The notes under the pieces were generated by a model that was not told the DNA's origin, did not search any database, and saw nothing but the letters and a program-made list of their open reading frames with translations. A program made the position numbers and the translations under genes. From Kibdelosporangium philippinense (GTDB lineage: Bacteria > Actinomycetota > Actinomycetes > Mycobacteriales > Pseudonocardiaceae), in the NCBI RefSeq assembly GCF_021390435.2, contig NZ_JAJVCN010000002.1, positions 2,604,001 through 2,668,000 on the forward strand: a stretch of DNA of 64,000 nucleotides, in the 5' to 3' direction. This document shows positions 46,092 to 54,712 of this stretch, in pieces (positions within the stretch are counted from its first letter, which is position 1; each line of letters starts with the position of its first letter).

Positions 46092-46886
46092 ATGAGATAC
46101 CAACGCTTTGTCGCCATCGGTGACAGCTGCACCGAGGGTCTTGACGACCCGTACCCGGGCGGTGCGGTGTACCGCGGCTGGGCCGACCTGGTCGCGCAAC
46201 GACTGGCTTGCGACAACCCGGACTTCCGGTACGCCAACCTCGGCATCCGAGGCCGGCGGCTCGACCAGATGATTGTGGAGCAGATCCCTGCGGCCATGTC
46301 GCTGAACCCCGACCTGGTCGCCCTCTTCGGTGGTGGTAACGACATCATGTCGGGCGGCTACTCGGAGCGCGTCGTGGCTCGTCGAGTGGACAAGGCGGTC
46401 CGGGCCCTGACCGAGCTGGCGCCGACCGTCGTCGTGTTCACGCTGAGCGACATCTCCAGCCGCATGCCGTTCGGCTGGCGCATGGGCCCGCGTATCGAAG
46501 CCCTCAACGCCGCCATCCGCGAGGCTGCCGTGAGTTATGGCGCGGTCCTCGTCGACCTGTGGGGCGATCATGCCGCTGGAGACTCGCGGTACTTCGGGCC
46601 CGACCGCCTGCACTTGGCCGAGACCGGCCATCGCCGTCTGGCCGCGCACCTGCTTCGCAGCTTGGACGTTGCTTACGAGCCTTCGTGGCTGGAACCGCTT
46701 CCCGGCGTGCCCGCGCCCCCGAGCATGGTGTCCAACGCCCGCTGGGTCGTCCAGCAGGTCTGGCCCCTGGTGCGGGGACGGATTCGTAACCGTTTGATCG
46801 GCCGACAGCCAGGCGATGGCGTCCTGCCGAAGCGCCCGCACTTGCTCCCGGTAACCGAGTTGCTGCCTGTGCCCGGCAACGCGTGA
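46092..46886 (+). CDS. SGNH/GDSL hydrolase, cytoplasmic
   Basis: 264 residues, no signal peptide. Block I FVAIGDSCTEGLDDP (catalytic Ser in GDS), block II Gly in LGIRGRRLDQM, block III GGGNDIMSG (Asn) and block V GPDRLHLAETGHRRLA (Asp/His) are complete. It is an esterase, lipase or acyltransferase-type enzyme of unknown substrate. The C-terminal 60 residues are basic. It overlaps the TetR gene by 4 bp, downstream of a palindromic operator. Confidence 0.9.
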   Translation: MRYQRFVAIGDSCTEGLDDPYPGGAVYRGWADLVAQRLACDNPDFRYANLGIRGRRLDQMIVEQIPAAMSLNPDLVALFGGGNDIMSGGYSERVVARRVDKAVRALTELAPTVVVFTLSDISSRMPFGWRMGPRIEALNAAIREAAVSYGAVLVDLWGDHAAGDSRYFGPDRLHLAETGHRRLAAHLLRSLDVAYEPSWLEPLPGVPAPPSMVSNARWVVQQVWPLVRGRIRNRLIGRQPGDGVLPKRPHLLPVTELLPVPGNA

Positions 46887-47329
46887 GCACCCGCAAGCGC
46901 CTGGTCGATTGTGCGCTTGAGGTGCTCGCTCACGACGGCGTTGACGCGGTGACCGTGCGCCGTGTCGCACGCGACGCAGGCATCTCGCACGGCGCACCCT
47001 TACGGCACTTCCCGAACCGCGCAGCCCTGTTGTCGGCCGTGGCATCAACTGGGTACGCCTCGCTCGCACAGCGGCTGCGCGAGGCCGAGCAGCTGACCGC
47101 CGCGTGCGAGTCCTATGTGGACTTCGCTCGAGGCGGCCCCGCGTTGTTCGAGTTGATGTTCCGCCAGGACATGGCGCCACTCGGCACTGAGGTGTTCGAG
47201 CAGTTCCGTCGCCTTGTCCCAGGTTCCGAGCTGCAAGCGGCTTCGTTGTGGGCGGCGTTGCGCGGGTTGGCTTTGCTGCCCGACGCTTACGCCGTCCTTG
47301 CCGTCACCTTGGAGCCTTACGTCCGGTAG
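46883..47329 (+). CDS. TetR-family regulator (short)
   Basis: 148 residues from GTG 46883, which overlaps the hydrolase stop. The helix-turn-helix is VTVRRVARDAGISHGAPLRHFPNRAALLSAVAS, and the ligand domain (about 100 residues) is short for TetR, like the WHG-domain subgroup. It likely represses its own operon through the palindrome at 46050-46066. The last 13 bp overlap the convergent SDR gene. Confidence 0.85.
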   Translation: MSTRKRLVDCALEVLAHDGVDAVTVRRVARDAGISHGAPLRHFPNRAALLSAVASTGYASLAQRLREAEQLTAACESYVDFARGGPALFELMFRQDMAPLGTEVFEQFRRLVPGSELQAASLWAALRGLALLPDAYAVLAVTLEPYVR

Positions 47330-48075
47330 TACTGGAAACCCGCCGAGCTCTGCGCGACCGGCATCAGCTCGATGAGGTTGATGTTCACGTGAGCCGGTTG
47401 CGCGGCCGCCCAGTGCACAGACTCGGCGACATCGTCGGCGGTCAACGGCTGCAGGCCCTTGTACACCGCATCGGCCTTCTCCTGATCGCCGGAGAACCGG
47501 ACCGTGGAGAACTCCGTCCCGCCGACCATGCCCGGGTCGATGCACGTCACGCGCACGCCGGTGCCATGCAGATCGCTGCGCAGCCCCAGGCTGAACTGCT
47601 GCACGAACGCCTTGGTCCCGCCATAGACATTCCCGCCAGGGTAGGGGTACGAACCCGCGACCGACCCAATGTTGATCACGTGGCCACGGCCGCGTTCCAC
47701 CATGCCCGGCAGCACCGCGCGCGTGCACGTGGCGAGTCCCTTGCAGTTGGTGTCGATCATGCGGTCCCATTCGTCCTGGTCCGCGCGCTGCGCCGGTTCG
47801 ATCCCCAGCGCCAGACCCGCGTTGTTGACCAGCACGTCCACATCCCGGAACGCGGACGGGAGGTTGTCCACCGCCGCATAGACCGCCGCCCGGTCGGTCA
47901 CGTCAAGCTCAAGTGGCAGAACCCGGTCGCCGAGCTCGTCGGCGAGTTCGTTGAGCTTGTCGACCCGCCGGGCCGAAGCGATGACGTGTGCGCCTTCCAT
48001 CGCGAACCGCCGGGCAATAGCCGCGCCGAACCCGGTGCTGGCTCCCGTCACGAACACGATCATGTCTTTGCTCAT
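47317..48075 (-). CDS. SDR-family oxidoreductase, YdfG-like
   Basis: 252 residues from ATG 48075, which overlaps the upstream stop (ATGA); ATG 48081 is the alternative. VFVTGASTGFGAAIARRF, LVNNAGLALG, INIGSVAGSYPYPGGNVYGGTKAFVQQF (Ser-Tyr-Lys) and VTCIDPGMVGGTEFS match NADP-dependent 3-hydroxy acid dehydrogenases. It follows the alpha/beta hydrolase gene in one transcription unit. Confidence 0.9.
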   Translation of the reverse strand: MSKDMIVFVTGASTGFGAAIARRFAMEGAHVIASARRVDKLNELADELGDRVLPLELDVTDRAAVYAAVDNLPSAFRDVDVLVNNAGLALGIEPAQRADQDEWDRMIDTNCKGLATCTRAVLPGMVERGRGHVINIGSVAGSYPYPGGNVYGGTKAFVQQFSLGLRSDLHGTGVRVTCIDPGMVGGTEFSTVRFSGDQEKADAVYKGLQPLTADDVAESVHWAAAQPAHVNINLIELMPVAQSSAGFQYYRT

Positions 48076-48845
48076 ACCCATACCGTATTAAGAAGTCGTT
48101 CGAATGCCGCGTTGAACTCCACTGGCCGTTCCAAATTGGGCATATGGGCAGCGCCCTCGATCACGGCAAGCTCGGCCCCGGGAATCAACGCCTGCATCCG
48201 CTCCGCCACGGCGACTGGCGTGTACTCGTCCAGTTCCCCAACCGCGACAAGCGTTGGCACAGTGATAGTCCGAAGCAAATCGGTGTAATCCGGTCGTTCC
48301 GCGCGCCCTCTCAACGCGGCGGCCGCGCCTGCGGGCGGCGCCTTCTTCATCATCCGCATCACGTGCGCGGAGTCGTTGCCCTTCGCGACCATCTTCCACT
48401 GAACCTCGGTGGCATACGGCTCCATGCCCTCGCCTTCGAGCCGGTCAGCCATGGTGTTGCGCGCTGTGACGCCTTCGGGTGTTTCGGCGCCAGGAAAGGT
48501 GTCCGCGAGCAGCAAACCCGCGACGCGTTCGGGAAACTGCCGGTAGAAGTCCATCACGATCTGCCCGCCCATGGACAGTCCACCGAGGACGAACTCGTCG
48601 ACCTTGAGCTCGTCGAGCACCAGCCCGGCGACCTCCTTGGCGAACGCATCCAGTGGCGTCTTGCCGGGGATGACGGGGCTCTGCCCGTACCCCCGAAGAT
48701 CGGGGACGATCAAACGGTAGCTGTCGCTGAACCGCTCGACCTGAGGCCGCCACATGGACCGGTCGAACGGATGACCGTGGATGAGCACGATCGGATGGCC
48801 GGAGCCGACATCGTCATAGCTGAGCACGGGTTTCACGCTAACCAC
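48072..48845 (-). CDS. Alpha/beta-hydrolase
   Basis: About 257 residues. IVLIHGHPFDRSMW (oxyanion), FVLGGLSMGGQIVMDFYRQFP (nucleophile Ser in GLSMGG), LVAVGELDEYTPV (Asp) and IEGAAHMPNLERP (His) complete the triad. It resembles 3-oxoadipate enol-lactonase and other small esterases. The start is uncertain between GTG 48845 and GTG 48836. It diverges from a MocR-type regulator across a 50-bp gap with repeated TGCAAT boxes and is its likely target. Confidence 0.88.
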   Translation of the reverse strand: MVSVKPVLSYDDVGSGHPIVLIHGHPFDRSMWRPQVERFSDSYRLIVPDLRGYGQSPVIPGKTPLDAFAKEVAGLVLDELKVDEFVLGGLSMGGQIVMDFYRQFPERVAGLLLADTFPGAETPEGVTARNTMADRLEGEGMEPYATEVQWKMVAKGNDSAHVMRMMKKAPPAGAAAALRGRAERPDYTDLLRTITVPTLVAVGELDEYTPVAVAERMQALIPGAELAVIEGAAHMPNLERPVEFNAAFERLLNTVWV

Positions 48846-48854
48846 GGCTCGTGT

Positions 48855-48898
48855 CTCGGTGCAATAGAAACATTGCTCTCGGTGCAATATGGTGCAAT
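48855..48898. promoter_or_regulatory. Repeated GGTGCAAT boxes, predicted MocR site
   Basis: CTCGGTGCAAT occurs at 48855-48865 and 48878-48888 (23-bp spacing), and GGTGCAAT again at 48891-48898, overlapping the regulator start codon; an inverted ATTGC lies at 48872-48876. Direct repeats spaced about two helical turns apart fit dimeric MocR binding. Confidence 0.65.
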
Positions 48899-50183
48899 GG
48901 TGGATTACCTCCGGATAGCCGACAAGCTTGCCGCGGCCATTGCGTCAGGCACGCTGAAGCCGGGCGATCAGCTCCCGCCCCAGCGGCAGCTGGCCCGCAA
49001 GTACCGCATCGCCAACTCGACGGTCACCCGGGTGTACACCGAGCTCCGGCGCCGCGGCCTGGTGGTCGGCGAGACGGGCCGGGGGACATTCGTGCGGGCT
49101 GCCACGCCTGTGGGCGATGCGTTGACGGAGCCTGCACTAGCCACAGTGGACATGGAGCTGAACTTCTCCGTGTTGCCAGGGCAAGCCGCTATGCAGTCGG
49201 CGAGTCTGGCGGGTTTGATGCGCTCGGACGTGCTGACGGAGGCACTGATGCCAACGGCCGTCACGGGTAGTTCCGCTTTGCGTTCGGCGGCTACGCGGAT
49301 GATGACCCGGGGCGGTTGGAGCCCTTCGAATGTGGTGTTCGCAGGCAATGGCAGGCAGGCAATCTCGGTGGCGCTGGAGGTATTGGTCCCTACTGGTGGC
49401 CGTCTAGGAGTCGAGCCTCTCACTTACCCTGTGGTGAAAGGGATCGCGGCTCGCCGTGGCATCACTTTGGTTCCGTTGCCGATGGATTCGGATGGCCTTG
49501 CCGTACAGGACCTGACGGGAGTGGATGCGGTCTACTTCCAGCCAACCTTGCACAACCCGTTGGGTGTCACGATGTCTGCCGCGCGCCGAGCGTCGTTGGC
49601 CGCAATGCTTGAGAAGGCAGGCATCTACGCGATCGAGGACAACATCTACGGCTTCCTGGCCGACGACCTCCCGCCCATCGGGCGAACCATCGTTGTGGAC
49701 AGCCTGTCCAAACGGCTTGCCCCGGGGTTGACTGTTGGTTTCATCGCGCCACCACCCGAGTTGACCGACCGTGTCGTGGCCGCAGTGCGGACCACAGGCC
49801 TTGCGGCCCAACACTTCGCCATAGAAGCCGCAACCCGCTGGCTCACGGATGGCTTGGTAGACCAGATCTGCTCGGCGAAACGTGCCGACGCCGCAACCCG
49901 TCAGGAAATCGCCCGCGAATACCTGCCGGTGACAGGAGACCCACGCGCCTACCACTGCTGGTGGGAACTTCCAGACCCATGGCGCGCAGAGACTTTCGTG
50001 GCAGCCGCGGCCCGCCAAGGCATCGCGATAGCCCCAGCCGCAGCCTTCGCGGTGCTGCCCGGCCACTCCCGCAACGCGGTCCGCCTGTCATTGTCCGCTC
50101 CTCCATTGGAAACCCTGCGCACAGCATTAGGCACCCTCGCACGGCTCGCAGCGAGTACCCCTTACGAAGCTCTGGATTCCTGA
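48897..50183 (+). CDS. MocR-type (GntR-aminotransferase) regulator
   Basis: 428 residues from ATG 48897. The GntR winged helix is YLRIADKLAAAIASGTLKPGDQLPPQRQLARKYRIANSTVTRVYTELRRRGLV. The fold-type I aminotransferase domain has YFQPTLHNPLGVTMSAARR and VVDSLSKRLAPGLTVGFIAPP, where SLSKR provides the PLP Lys. Such proteins regulate PLP, GABA or amino-sugar genes. It probably controls itself and the divergent hydrolase/SDR pair. Its 3' end overlaps the convergent DUF222-HNH gene by 22 bp. Confidence 0.92.
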   Translation: MVDYLRIADKLAAAIASGTLKPGDQLPPQRQLARKYRIANSTVTRVYTELRRRGLVVGETGRGTFVRAATPVGDALTEPALATVDMELNFSVLPGQAAMQSASLAGLMRSDVLTEALMPTAVTGSSALRSAATRMMTRGGWSPSNVVFAGNGRQAISVALEVLVPTGGRLGVEPLTYPVVKGIAARRGITLVPLPMDSDGLAVQDLTGVDAVYFQPTLHNPLGVTMSAARRASLAAMLEKAGIYAIEDNIYGFLADDLPPIGRTIVVDSLSKRLAPGLTVGFIAPPPELTDRVVAAVRTTGLAAQHFAIEAATRWLTDGLVDQICSAKRADAATRQEIAREYLPVTGDPRAYHCWWELPDPWRAETFVAAAARQGIAIAPAAAFAVLPGHSRNAVRLSLSAPPLETLRTALGTLARLAASTPYEALDS

Positions 50184-51391
50184 CGGTGTAAGAGGTTCCG
50201 CCGTGGCTTCCGCTCAGGATCCACGAAGTCCGGCGGAATGAACCAGGCGACGTCGTCTTTGAGCTCGACTTTCCAGTCGCTTCGGTGCATCAATCTGTGG
50301 TGACGCCCGCAGAGCAGCACGAGGTTGTCGACGGCGGTAGGCCTGCCGTGTTGCCATTCCACTATATGGTGCCCGTGGGACACACTCGCTGGTCGTTCGC
50401 AGGTGGGGAAGGTACATCCGCGATCGCGAAGGACCAAGGCCCGCCGGATGTGCGCGGGGATGGTGTATGCGGGGACGGCGATGTCGAGTGGCTTGGATGC
50501 GCCGCCCATCACGGCAGGCAGAACGTGGGCATCGCAGCAGATTCGTCGCGCGTCGGCGGTGGTCAGTTGGGTTCCCGGCAGAACATGGTCGGCTGCGAGA
50601 TTCATCAACTGGTTGAGGGAGATGGTGACGGCGACCTCTGTCTTGAGGCCATTATGTGTTGGTAGGTCCGGACAGTTGGCGGCCTGCTGGAGCACATCGC
50701 CGAACGCGTCTCCAGCCCGTTCGGCGTAGCCGCGAGGGTCGTCGGCCTCGTACTTCTCGAACGGTTTAAGCAGTTCGTTGAACAGCACGGCCGTCTCGGC
50801 ATCGAGCCGCCCCTTGAACTCGAGGTGTCCATCGCTGTAGGTGTGTCGTCGTAGTTCCCGCTCGGGGCGTTGTGGCGCATCGAAGTTCGGTGGTTTCCCA
50901 TCCGGGTCAACGATGTCTCGCACGACACGCTCGCCAAACCGGGCCAACGCGTTCGGATCATCCTGAGCGGCACGCTCGATGAGCAGTTCTTCAGCGAGGG
51001 TAATCTTCTCAGGCTCAAGATGATCCAAGCTGCCAACAAACCTCCGGATCACCTCAACCTGCCCAACGCTGACGTCGCCAGTATCGAGTTTCTTGGCAGT
51101 CAACGGAATCGAGGCCTCAATCGCGGCACCGGTGGGTGTCTTCGCGTCATTCAGGGCGGCCGCGTGCGCAAGCCGTTGATTGCCCTCACTGCGCGAGATG
51201 TTCAACATATGCATGAGAAGCGCGGTGGTGTTGCTGTACCCCAAGGAGTACGCGGTGCCCCGCGCATCCGCTTCGGCCAGGAAAGCAAGGTGCTCGGCAT
51301 AGTCCCGGCGTAGCTTGCGTTCTGAAGCGGAGATACACGCGACAAGCTCGCGGTTATCGAGCTGCCAGAGTGTTGATGTGATCTCCCCCAT
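50162..51391 (-). CDS. DUF222-HNH endonuclease (13E12 repeat family)
   Basis: 409 residues. A DUF222 helical region (about 1-300; LLMHMLNISRSEGNQRLAHAA, LTAKKLDTGDVSVGQVEVI) is followed by the HNH domain RDRGCTFPTCERPASVSHGHHIVEWQHGRPTAVDNLVLLCGRHHRLMH, with two CxxC-like half sites and the HH/N/H residues. Many copies are typical in actinobacterial genomes, where they behave like a mobile or repeat gene family. Function is undefined. Confidence 0.92.
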   Translation of the reverse strand: MGEITSTLWQLDNRELVACISASERKLRRDYAEHLAFLAEADARGTAYSLGYSNTTALLMHMLNISRSEGNQRLAHAAALNDAKTPTGAAIEASIPLTAKKLDTGDVSVGQVEVIRRFVGSLDHLEPEKITLAEELLIERAAQDDPNALARFGERVVRDIVDPDGKPPNFDAPQRPERELRRHTYSDGHLEFKGRLDAETAVLFNELLKPFEKYEADDPRGYAERAGDAFGDVLQQAANCPDLPTHNGLKTEVAVTISLNQLMNLAADHVLPGTQLTTADARRICCDAHVLPAVMGGASKPLDIAVPAYTIPAHIRRALVLRDRGCTFPTCERPASVSHGHHIVEWQHGRPTAVDNLVLLCGRHHRLMHRSDWKVELKDDVAWFIPPDFVDPERKPRRNLLHRQESRAS

Positions 51392-51796
51392 ATCTCCAGG
51401 TTACGCCGTTGGAACGTGAAAGTCCTTGCAATGCAAGGCAACCACACGATCGGGTGCAGAAGCTGGACAACGGAACGCGGCAGAGAGCGGGGAGAGCACT
51501 GAGCGAAAACAGGAAGGCGGAGAGCGGCCGAAAGCGCAGTGTGCGCAAACGAAACTGCGGCGGTGATCCGCCCACGGGAAGCAACAAGAAGCGGAAGCCA
51601 AACGGATCGCCGCCGTACCACAGCTGCGCGGAAGCGCGAAGGTCCCCTTCGAGCTCCCTTACTCCCATCGGGCAGGCCAGACGGGGAGAAAGGGAGGGCG
51701 GCCCCCTCTACTCTCGGTGGTCTGCCGTCCGGCGAGGACACGGTCCGTTAAGAAGCCAAAAAGCCAGGTCCAGATAAAACACGGTGCCGCAAAGGA
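51392..51796. other. 405-bp intergenic region, purine-rich on the plus strand
   Basis: No gene recognised. The plus strand is strongly purine-rich (AGAGCGGGGAGAGC, AAGCAACAAGAAGCGGAAGC). A perfect hairpin CGAAGG/CCTTCG lies at 51637-51651. The right end carries a weak extra unit of repeat family C (51780-51796). It should include the promoter of the DUF222-HNH gene. Confidence 0.5.
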
Positions 51797-51847
51797 GGAC
51801 ACGGTGTGCTGGAACGGTGGACACGGTGTGCTGGAACGGTGGACACG
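51797..51847. repeat. 22-bp-period tandem repeat family C (cluster 2)
   Basis: Two exact 22-bp units (51797-51818 and 51819-51840), each opening GGACACGGTGTGCTGG, then a third partial GGACACG. On the minus strand each unit contains CCGTGTCCACCGTTCC, identical to the first unit of the cluster at 40881. Both clusters lie between a minus-strand gene's start and the 3' end of another minus-strand gene. Confidence 0.8.
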
Positions 51848-51851
51848 AACC

Positions 51852-52388
51852 TCAGGTGCCTTGGGATATATGCAGGACCTCATACCGCCCGGGAGCCGTG
51901 TCCGACCATACGGTGAAGTGAACCAACTCCCACCGGTCCGGATCGACTCCCGCAACGGTCGCGTACACCGACTCCGAATCCGCCAGCTCCCCAAGAGGCT
52001 GCACAGCCTCGGCCACAAACTCAGTCAGGTCAACGCCCTCGGGAATCGGAGTCACCGTCCGAGAAGCGGACCGAGCCACATCCCCAGACCCGAACTCCAC
52101 CGCGACCCCAGTCCAGTGCCGAACCACAGGCCGCCCGAAATCCCGGACGATGCCCTGAAACCCGCCCCCACCCCACAGAAACTTCCCCATCCCGGCAACG
52201 TCGTTCCACACGTAGAACGGCGCATACTGGTTCACCGCGGACCCGTCGGCCACAGTCCGAATCAGATAGGCCTTGAAACCCAAGCCCGCGAACCCATCCA
52301 TCAGGTGCCCGCGAGTGGCCACCCGGTGACGAATGATCGACATGTCGTAGTTGGCAGGCAGCGTGATCGAGTACTGCATGGCATACAT
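51852..52388 (-). CDS. DUF4865 family protein
   Basis: 178 residues. QYSITLPANYDMSIIRHRVATRGHLMDGFAGLGFKAYLIRT and APFYVWNDVAGMGKFLWGGGGFQGIVRDFGRP match DUF4865, a family with a ferredoxin-like alpha+beta fold and no known activity. GGGGGATC lies 3-4 nt before the ATG. The neighbouring LysR regulator often found with this family is absent. Confidence 0.85.
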   Translation of the reverse strand: MYAMQYSITLPANYDMSIIRHRVATRGHLMDGFAGLGFKAYLIRTVADGSAVNQYAPFYVWNDVAGMGKFLWGGGGFQGIVRDFGRPVVRHWTGVAVEFGSGDVARSASRTVTPIPEGVDLTEFVAEAVQPLGELADSESVYATVAGVDPDRWELVHFTVWSDTAPGRYEVLHISQGT

Positions 52389-52453
52389 AGTGATCCCCCA
52401 GTCCGCTGGTCTGCGAAAAACCTACCAGCGCACTGGGGGATCCAGGGACCTCA

Positions 52454-53611
52454 TTAACTGGCGTTACCTGCGTGCGTCAGCGTGTACCACGCGACGAACA
52501 GGTTGTTCGAACCGTGCGGGCGTCCAGCCTCGGTCCACGCCTGGGTGTTGGGCATGGCAATGCCCTGACGTGTCACGAAGTGGTTCATGCCGACCTCGGT
52601 CACCGGACCGAGGCCACGATTCACCGCACCACCGCACAGCCACGACGGCGGGCCTTCACGCTCGTACCGAGTGTGGAAGCCAAGAGCCGTACGCAACCGG
52701 TCACCGACCTCTGGGTAGAGGTCCTGGCCTTGGATTCGCGTCGTCTCGGCGAAGGCAGCGATCGAGGCGATGCCGTAGCCGGTGTGGGTGAAGTCCCGGC
52801 ACGTTTCCTGGCTCAGCCCTTCGACGAACGTCGACTGGTTGTGCCAGTAGGAAATGATCTCCGCCCTTGTGTCGATTCCACTGCCTGGCGGGGTTCTCGG
52901 CAGGGCGCCGTCGCTTGGCAGGTAGATGAACGCGGGCACTCGGGTGCGGAAGATCCCGACTGCCTTGTCGTAGGCGGCTCGGTCCTCAAGGAACACAGCG
53001 ATTCCCAGGGACGCTTCCATCATGGTCAGTTCCCAGTTGCCGTTCGTGTTCGCCCGGCCGTTGGCGATCTCCGGCAGGTACACGTTTCGCAACATCGTGC
53101 CGAACCGGCCGGAGTTCGGCCAGCTCGAGTAGGTGTGCTTGATGATCTCCGCGGCCTTCGTCCACGACGCCGCCGACCATGCGGTCTGCAGGGGTGCGTT
53201 GGAGTTCGTATGGTCTCGGATGGTGTTCGACCACGCGTCCATGATCTGGATGGACTTGGTGGCGTACTGGGAGTTCTGGGTGATGTACCACATCAATGCC
53301 AGGGTGTACGCGGCGATCGCGTCCTGACGTTCATCGGTACAGCCCAGGTTCGGGTTCGAATAGGGGCCACATTCCACTACCGCACGCGGCCTCGCCGTGC
53401 GCGACAAAGATCCGTACTGACTGCCAGCCATCTGGTTGTAGGCATTGCGCCATGGTTGTGCGTTCGCGTTGACACGACCGCGGACGAAATCCAGCTGGGC
53501 ACGGCTGACCATCACTCCAGGGTGAGTGAAGACCGCAGGGGCCGCGCTTGCCGGAACCGCGGGTACAGCGAAGGCGATCAGCAGGGTTAGAACGCCGGAA
53601 AGCAGCCCTAA
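52454..53611 (-). pseudogene. Alginate-lyase-like secreted enzyme, body of IS-interrupted gene
   Basis: 385 codons including a signal-peptide hydrophobic core (VLTLLIAFAVPAVPASA) and an alginate-lyase family domain: SRTARPRAVVECGPYSNPNLGCTDERQDAIAAYTLALMWYIT and WHNQSTFVEGLSQETCRDFTHTGYGIASIAAFAE, with the conserved Asn/His/Tyr region. The frame is open through the IS junction, but its start codon lies beyond the element at 54572. Only an internal ATG at 53515 remains, which would give an unexported protein. Intact, the 392-residue product would be a secreted polyuronate (mannuronate/guluronate-type) lyase or relative. Confidence 0.85.
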
Positions 53612-54548
53612 GAGGGCATCTGATCTTAGTTAGGCAAGAATGTCTGCTTTGGGTGGATCGTTTCGCCAGGTTTGGGTGGATTCCCCGGTCAGGGTGCGGC
53701 TCATTATGTTAGTCATCGCCCAGTGGACCATCGTGCGCGACCGCTGGGGCAGGGCTTCGTAGTCGCGCGCGAGTCGGCGGTGTTGCATCAGCCAGCCCAG
53801 ACTGCGCTCCACTACCCACCGCCGGGGCAACACGTGGAATCCCTTGGCAGAAGGGCGTTTGACGACCTCAACCCGGATACCCCGCTGGGCTCCATGACGG
53901 ATGACTGTGTTGTTGTAGCCACCGTCCACCCATGCCGCCGACACGGTCGGATGCGCAGCGGCGAGATGATCGAGAACCTGTTGCCCGCCAGCGGAATCCT
54001 GCACCGACGCCGCGGTCACGATTACCGCCAGCAGCAGGCCGAGCACATCGGTGGCGATGTGCCGTTTGCGGCCCTTGATCTTCTTGCCCGCGTCGATACC
54101 CTGACTGGATTCGCTGACATTGCAGGAGGTTTTCACGCTCTGCGAGTCGATGATCGCCGCCGTCGGGGCAGCAGCGCGGCCTTTCGCGACGCGGACTTGG
54201 TCACGCAACAGGTCATGCAGCGTTTCCGTTGTGCCATCGGCTTCCCACTTGGCGTAGTAGTCATAAACCGTCTTGCAGGGCGGGAAGTCGTGCGGCAGAT
54301 ACTCCCAGGCGATCCCGGTCCGGCACACGTACAGGATCGCGTTCACGATCTCCCGCAAGTCATGCACGCGCATCACGGTTCCCGGCCCACGCCGGGCAGC
54401 ACGCCACGCCGTCAGCGTTGGCTCGATCAACGCCCAGCGAGCATCGGACAAGTCGCTGCGGTACGCACGCCGGGACCCCACAAGTTGATCAAGGTATCAG
54501 CCGTCACCCGACACAGACATATCGCCCCAACCAAGATCAGATGCCCTC
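53612..54548 (-). mobile_element. IS5-family (IS427-like) insertion sequence, 937 bp, complete
   Basis: Terminal inverted repeats GAGGGCATCTGATCTTAGTT (left, from 53612) and the complementary right end (to 54548) agree at 21 of 23 positions. A 3-bp target duplication TAA flanks the element (53609-53611 and 54549-54551), the TNA type of the IS427 group. One transposase gene fills it. Identical flanks and intact ends imply a recent insertion. Confidence 0.93.
53630..54481 (-). CDS. IS5-family DDE transposase
   Basis: 283 residues from GTG 54481. The N-terminal DUF4096-like part is SDARWALIEPTL, and the DDE domain has AAIIDSQSVKTS (first Asp), AAWVDGGYNN (second Asp) and RRWVVERSLGWLMQHRRLARDYE (Glu in the YREK-like motif). 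No frameshift or stop interrupts it, so the element is probably still active. Its TAA lies inside the left terminal repeat. Confidence 0.95.
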   Translation of the reverse strand: MGSRRAYRSDLSDARWALIEPTLTAWRAARRGPGTVMRVHDLREIVNAILYVCRTGIAWEYLPHDFPPCKTVYDYYAKWEADGTTETLHDLLRDQVRVAKGRAAAPTAAIIDSQSVKTSCNVSESSQGIDAGKKIKGRKRHIATDVLGLLLAVIVTAASVQDSAGGQQVLDHLAAAHPTVSAAWVDGGYNNTVIRHGAQRGIRVEVVKRPSAKGFHVLPRRWVVERSLGWLMQHRRLARDYEALPQRSRTMVHWAMTNIMSRTLTGESTQTWRNDPPKADILA

Positions 54549-54572
54549 TAAGCGGCGACCGGATGCAGGCAT
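54549..54572 (-). pseudogene. Displaced start of the alginate-lyase-like gene
   Basis: ATG 54572 is preceded on the minus strand by AAAGGAGAACG, a strong ribosome binding site, and encodes MPASGRRL up to the TAA duplication. Joined to codon GGG at 53608 after removal of the IS and one TAA, it continues in frame as a classic signal peptide (basic n-region, hydrophobic core, ASA cleavage site). Confidence 0.85.
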
Positions 54573-54623
54573 CGTTCTCCTTTGAACGTTCCGGTGGCGG
54601 CGGTTGGGTCACGCCAAGTGTCT

Positions 54624-54637
54624 GTGGTCTGGACCAC
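54624..54637. promoter_or_regulatory. DasR-like (dre) operator candidate
   Basis: GTGGTCTGGACCAC has perfect GTGGTC/GACCAC arms and differs from the core dre consensus TGGTCTAGACCA in one central base. It lies 51 bp upstream of the interrupted lyase start and 75 bp upstream of the divergent glycosyltransferase gene, so a GntR/DasR-type repressor could control both. Confidence 0.6.
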
Positions 54638-54712
54638 GACCGTCAATAGAACCGGGCATTTCGATCAAACGCTCAGCCAGCTCCCAGTTCGCACCCAGCT
54701 GGATCTGGTCTT

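Noticed and set aside
48144..48896. N-terminal extension of the MocR frame by 250 codons
   Set aside because: The extension is antisense to the alpha/beta hydrolase. The GntR domain begins right after ATG 48897.
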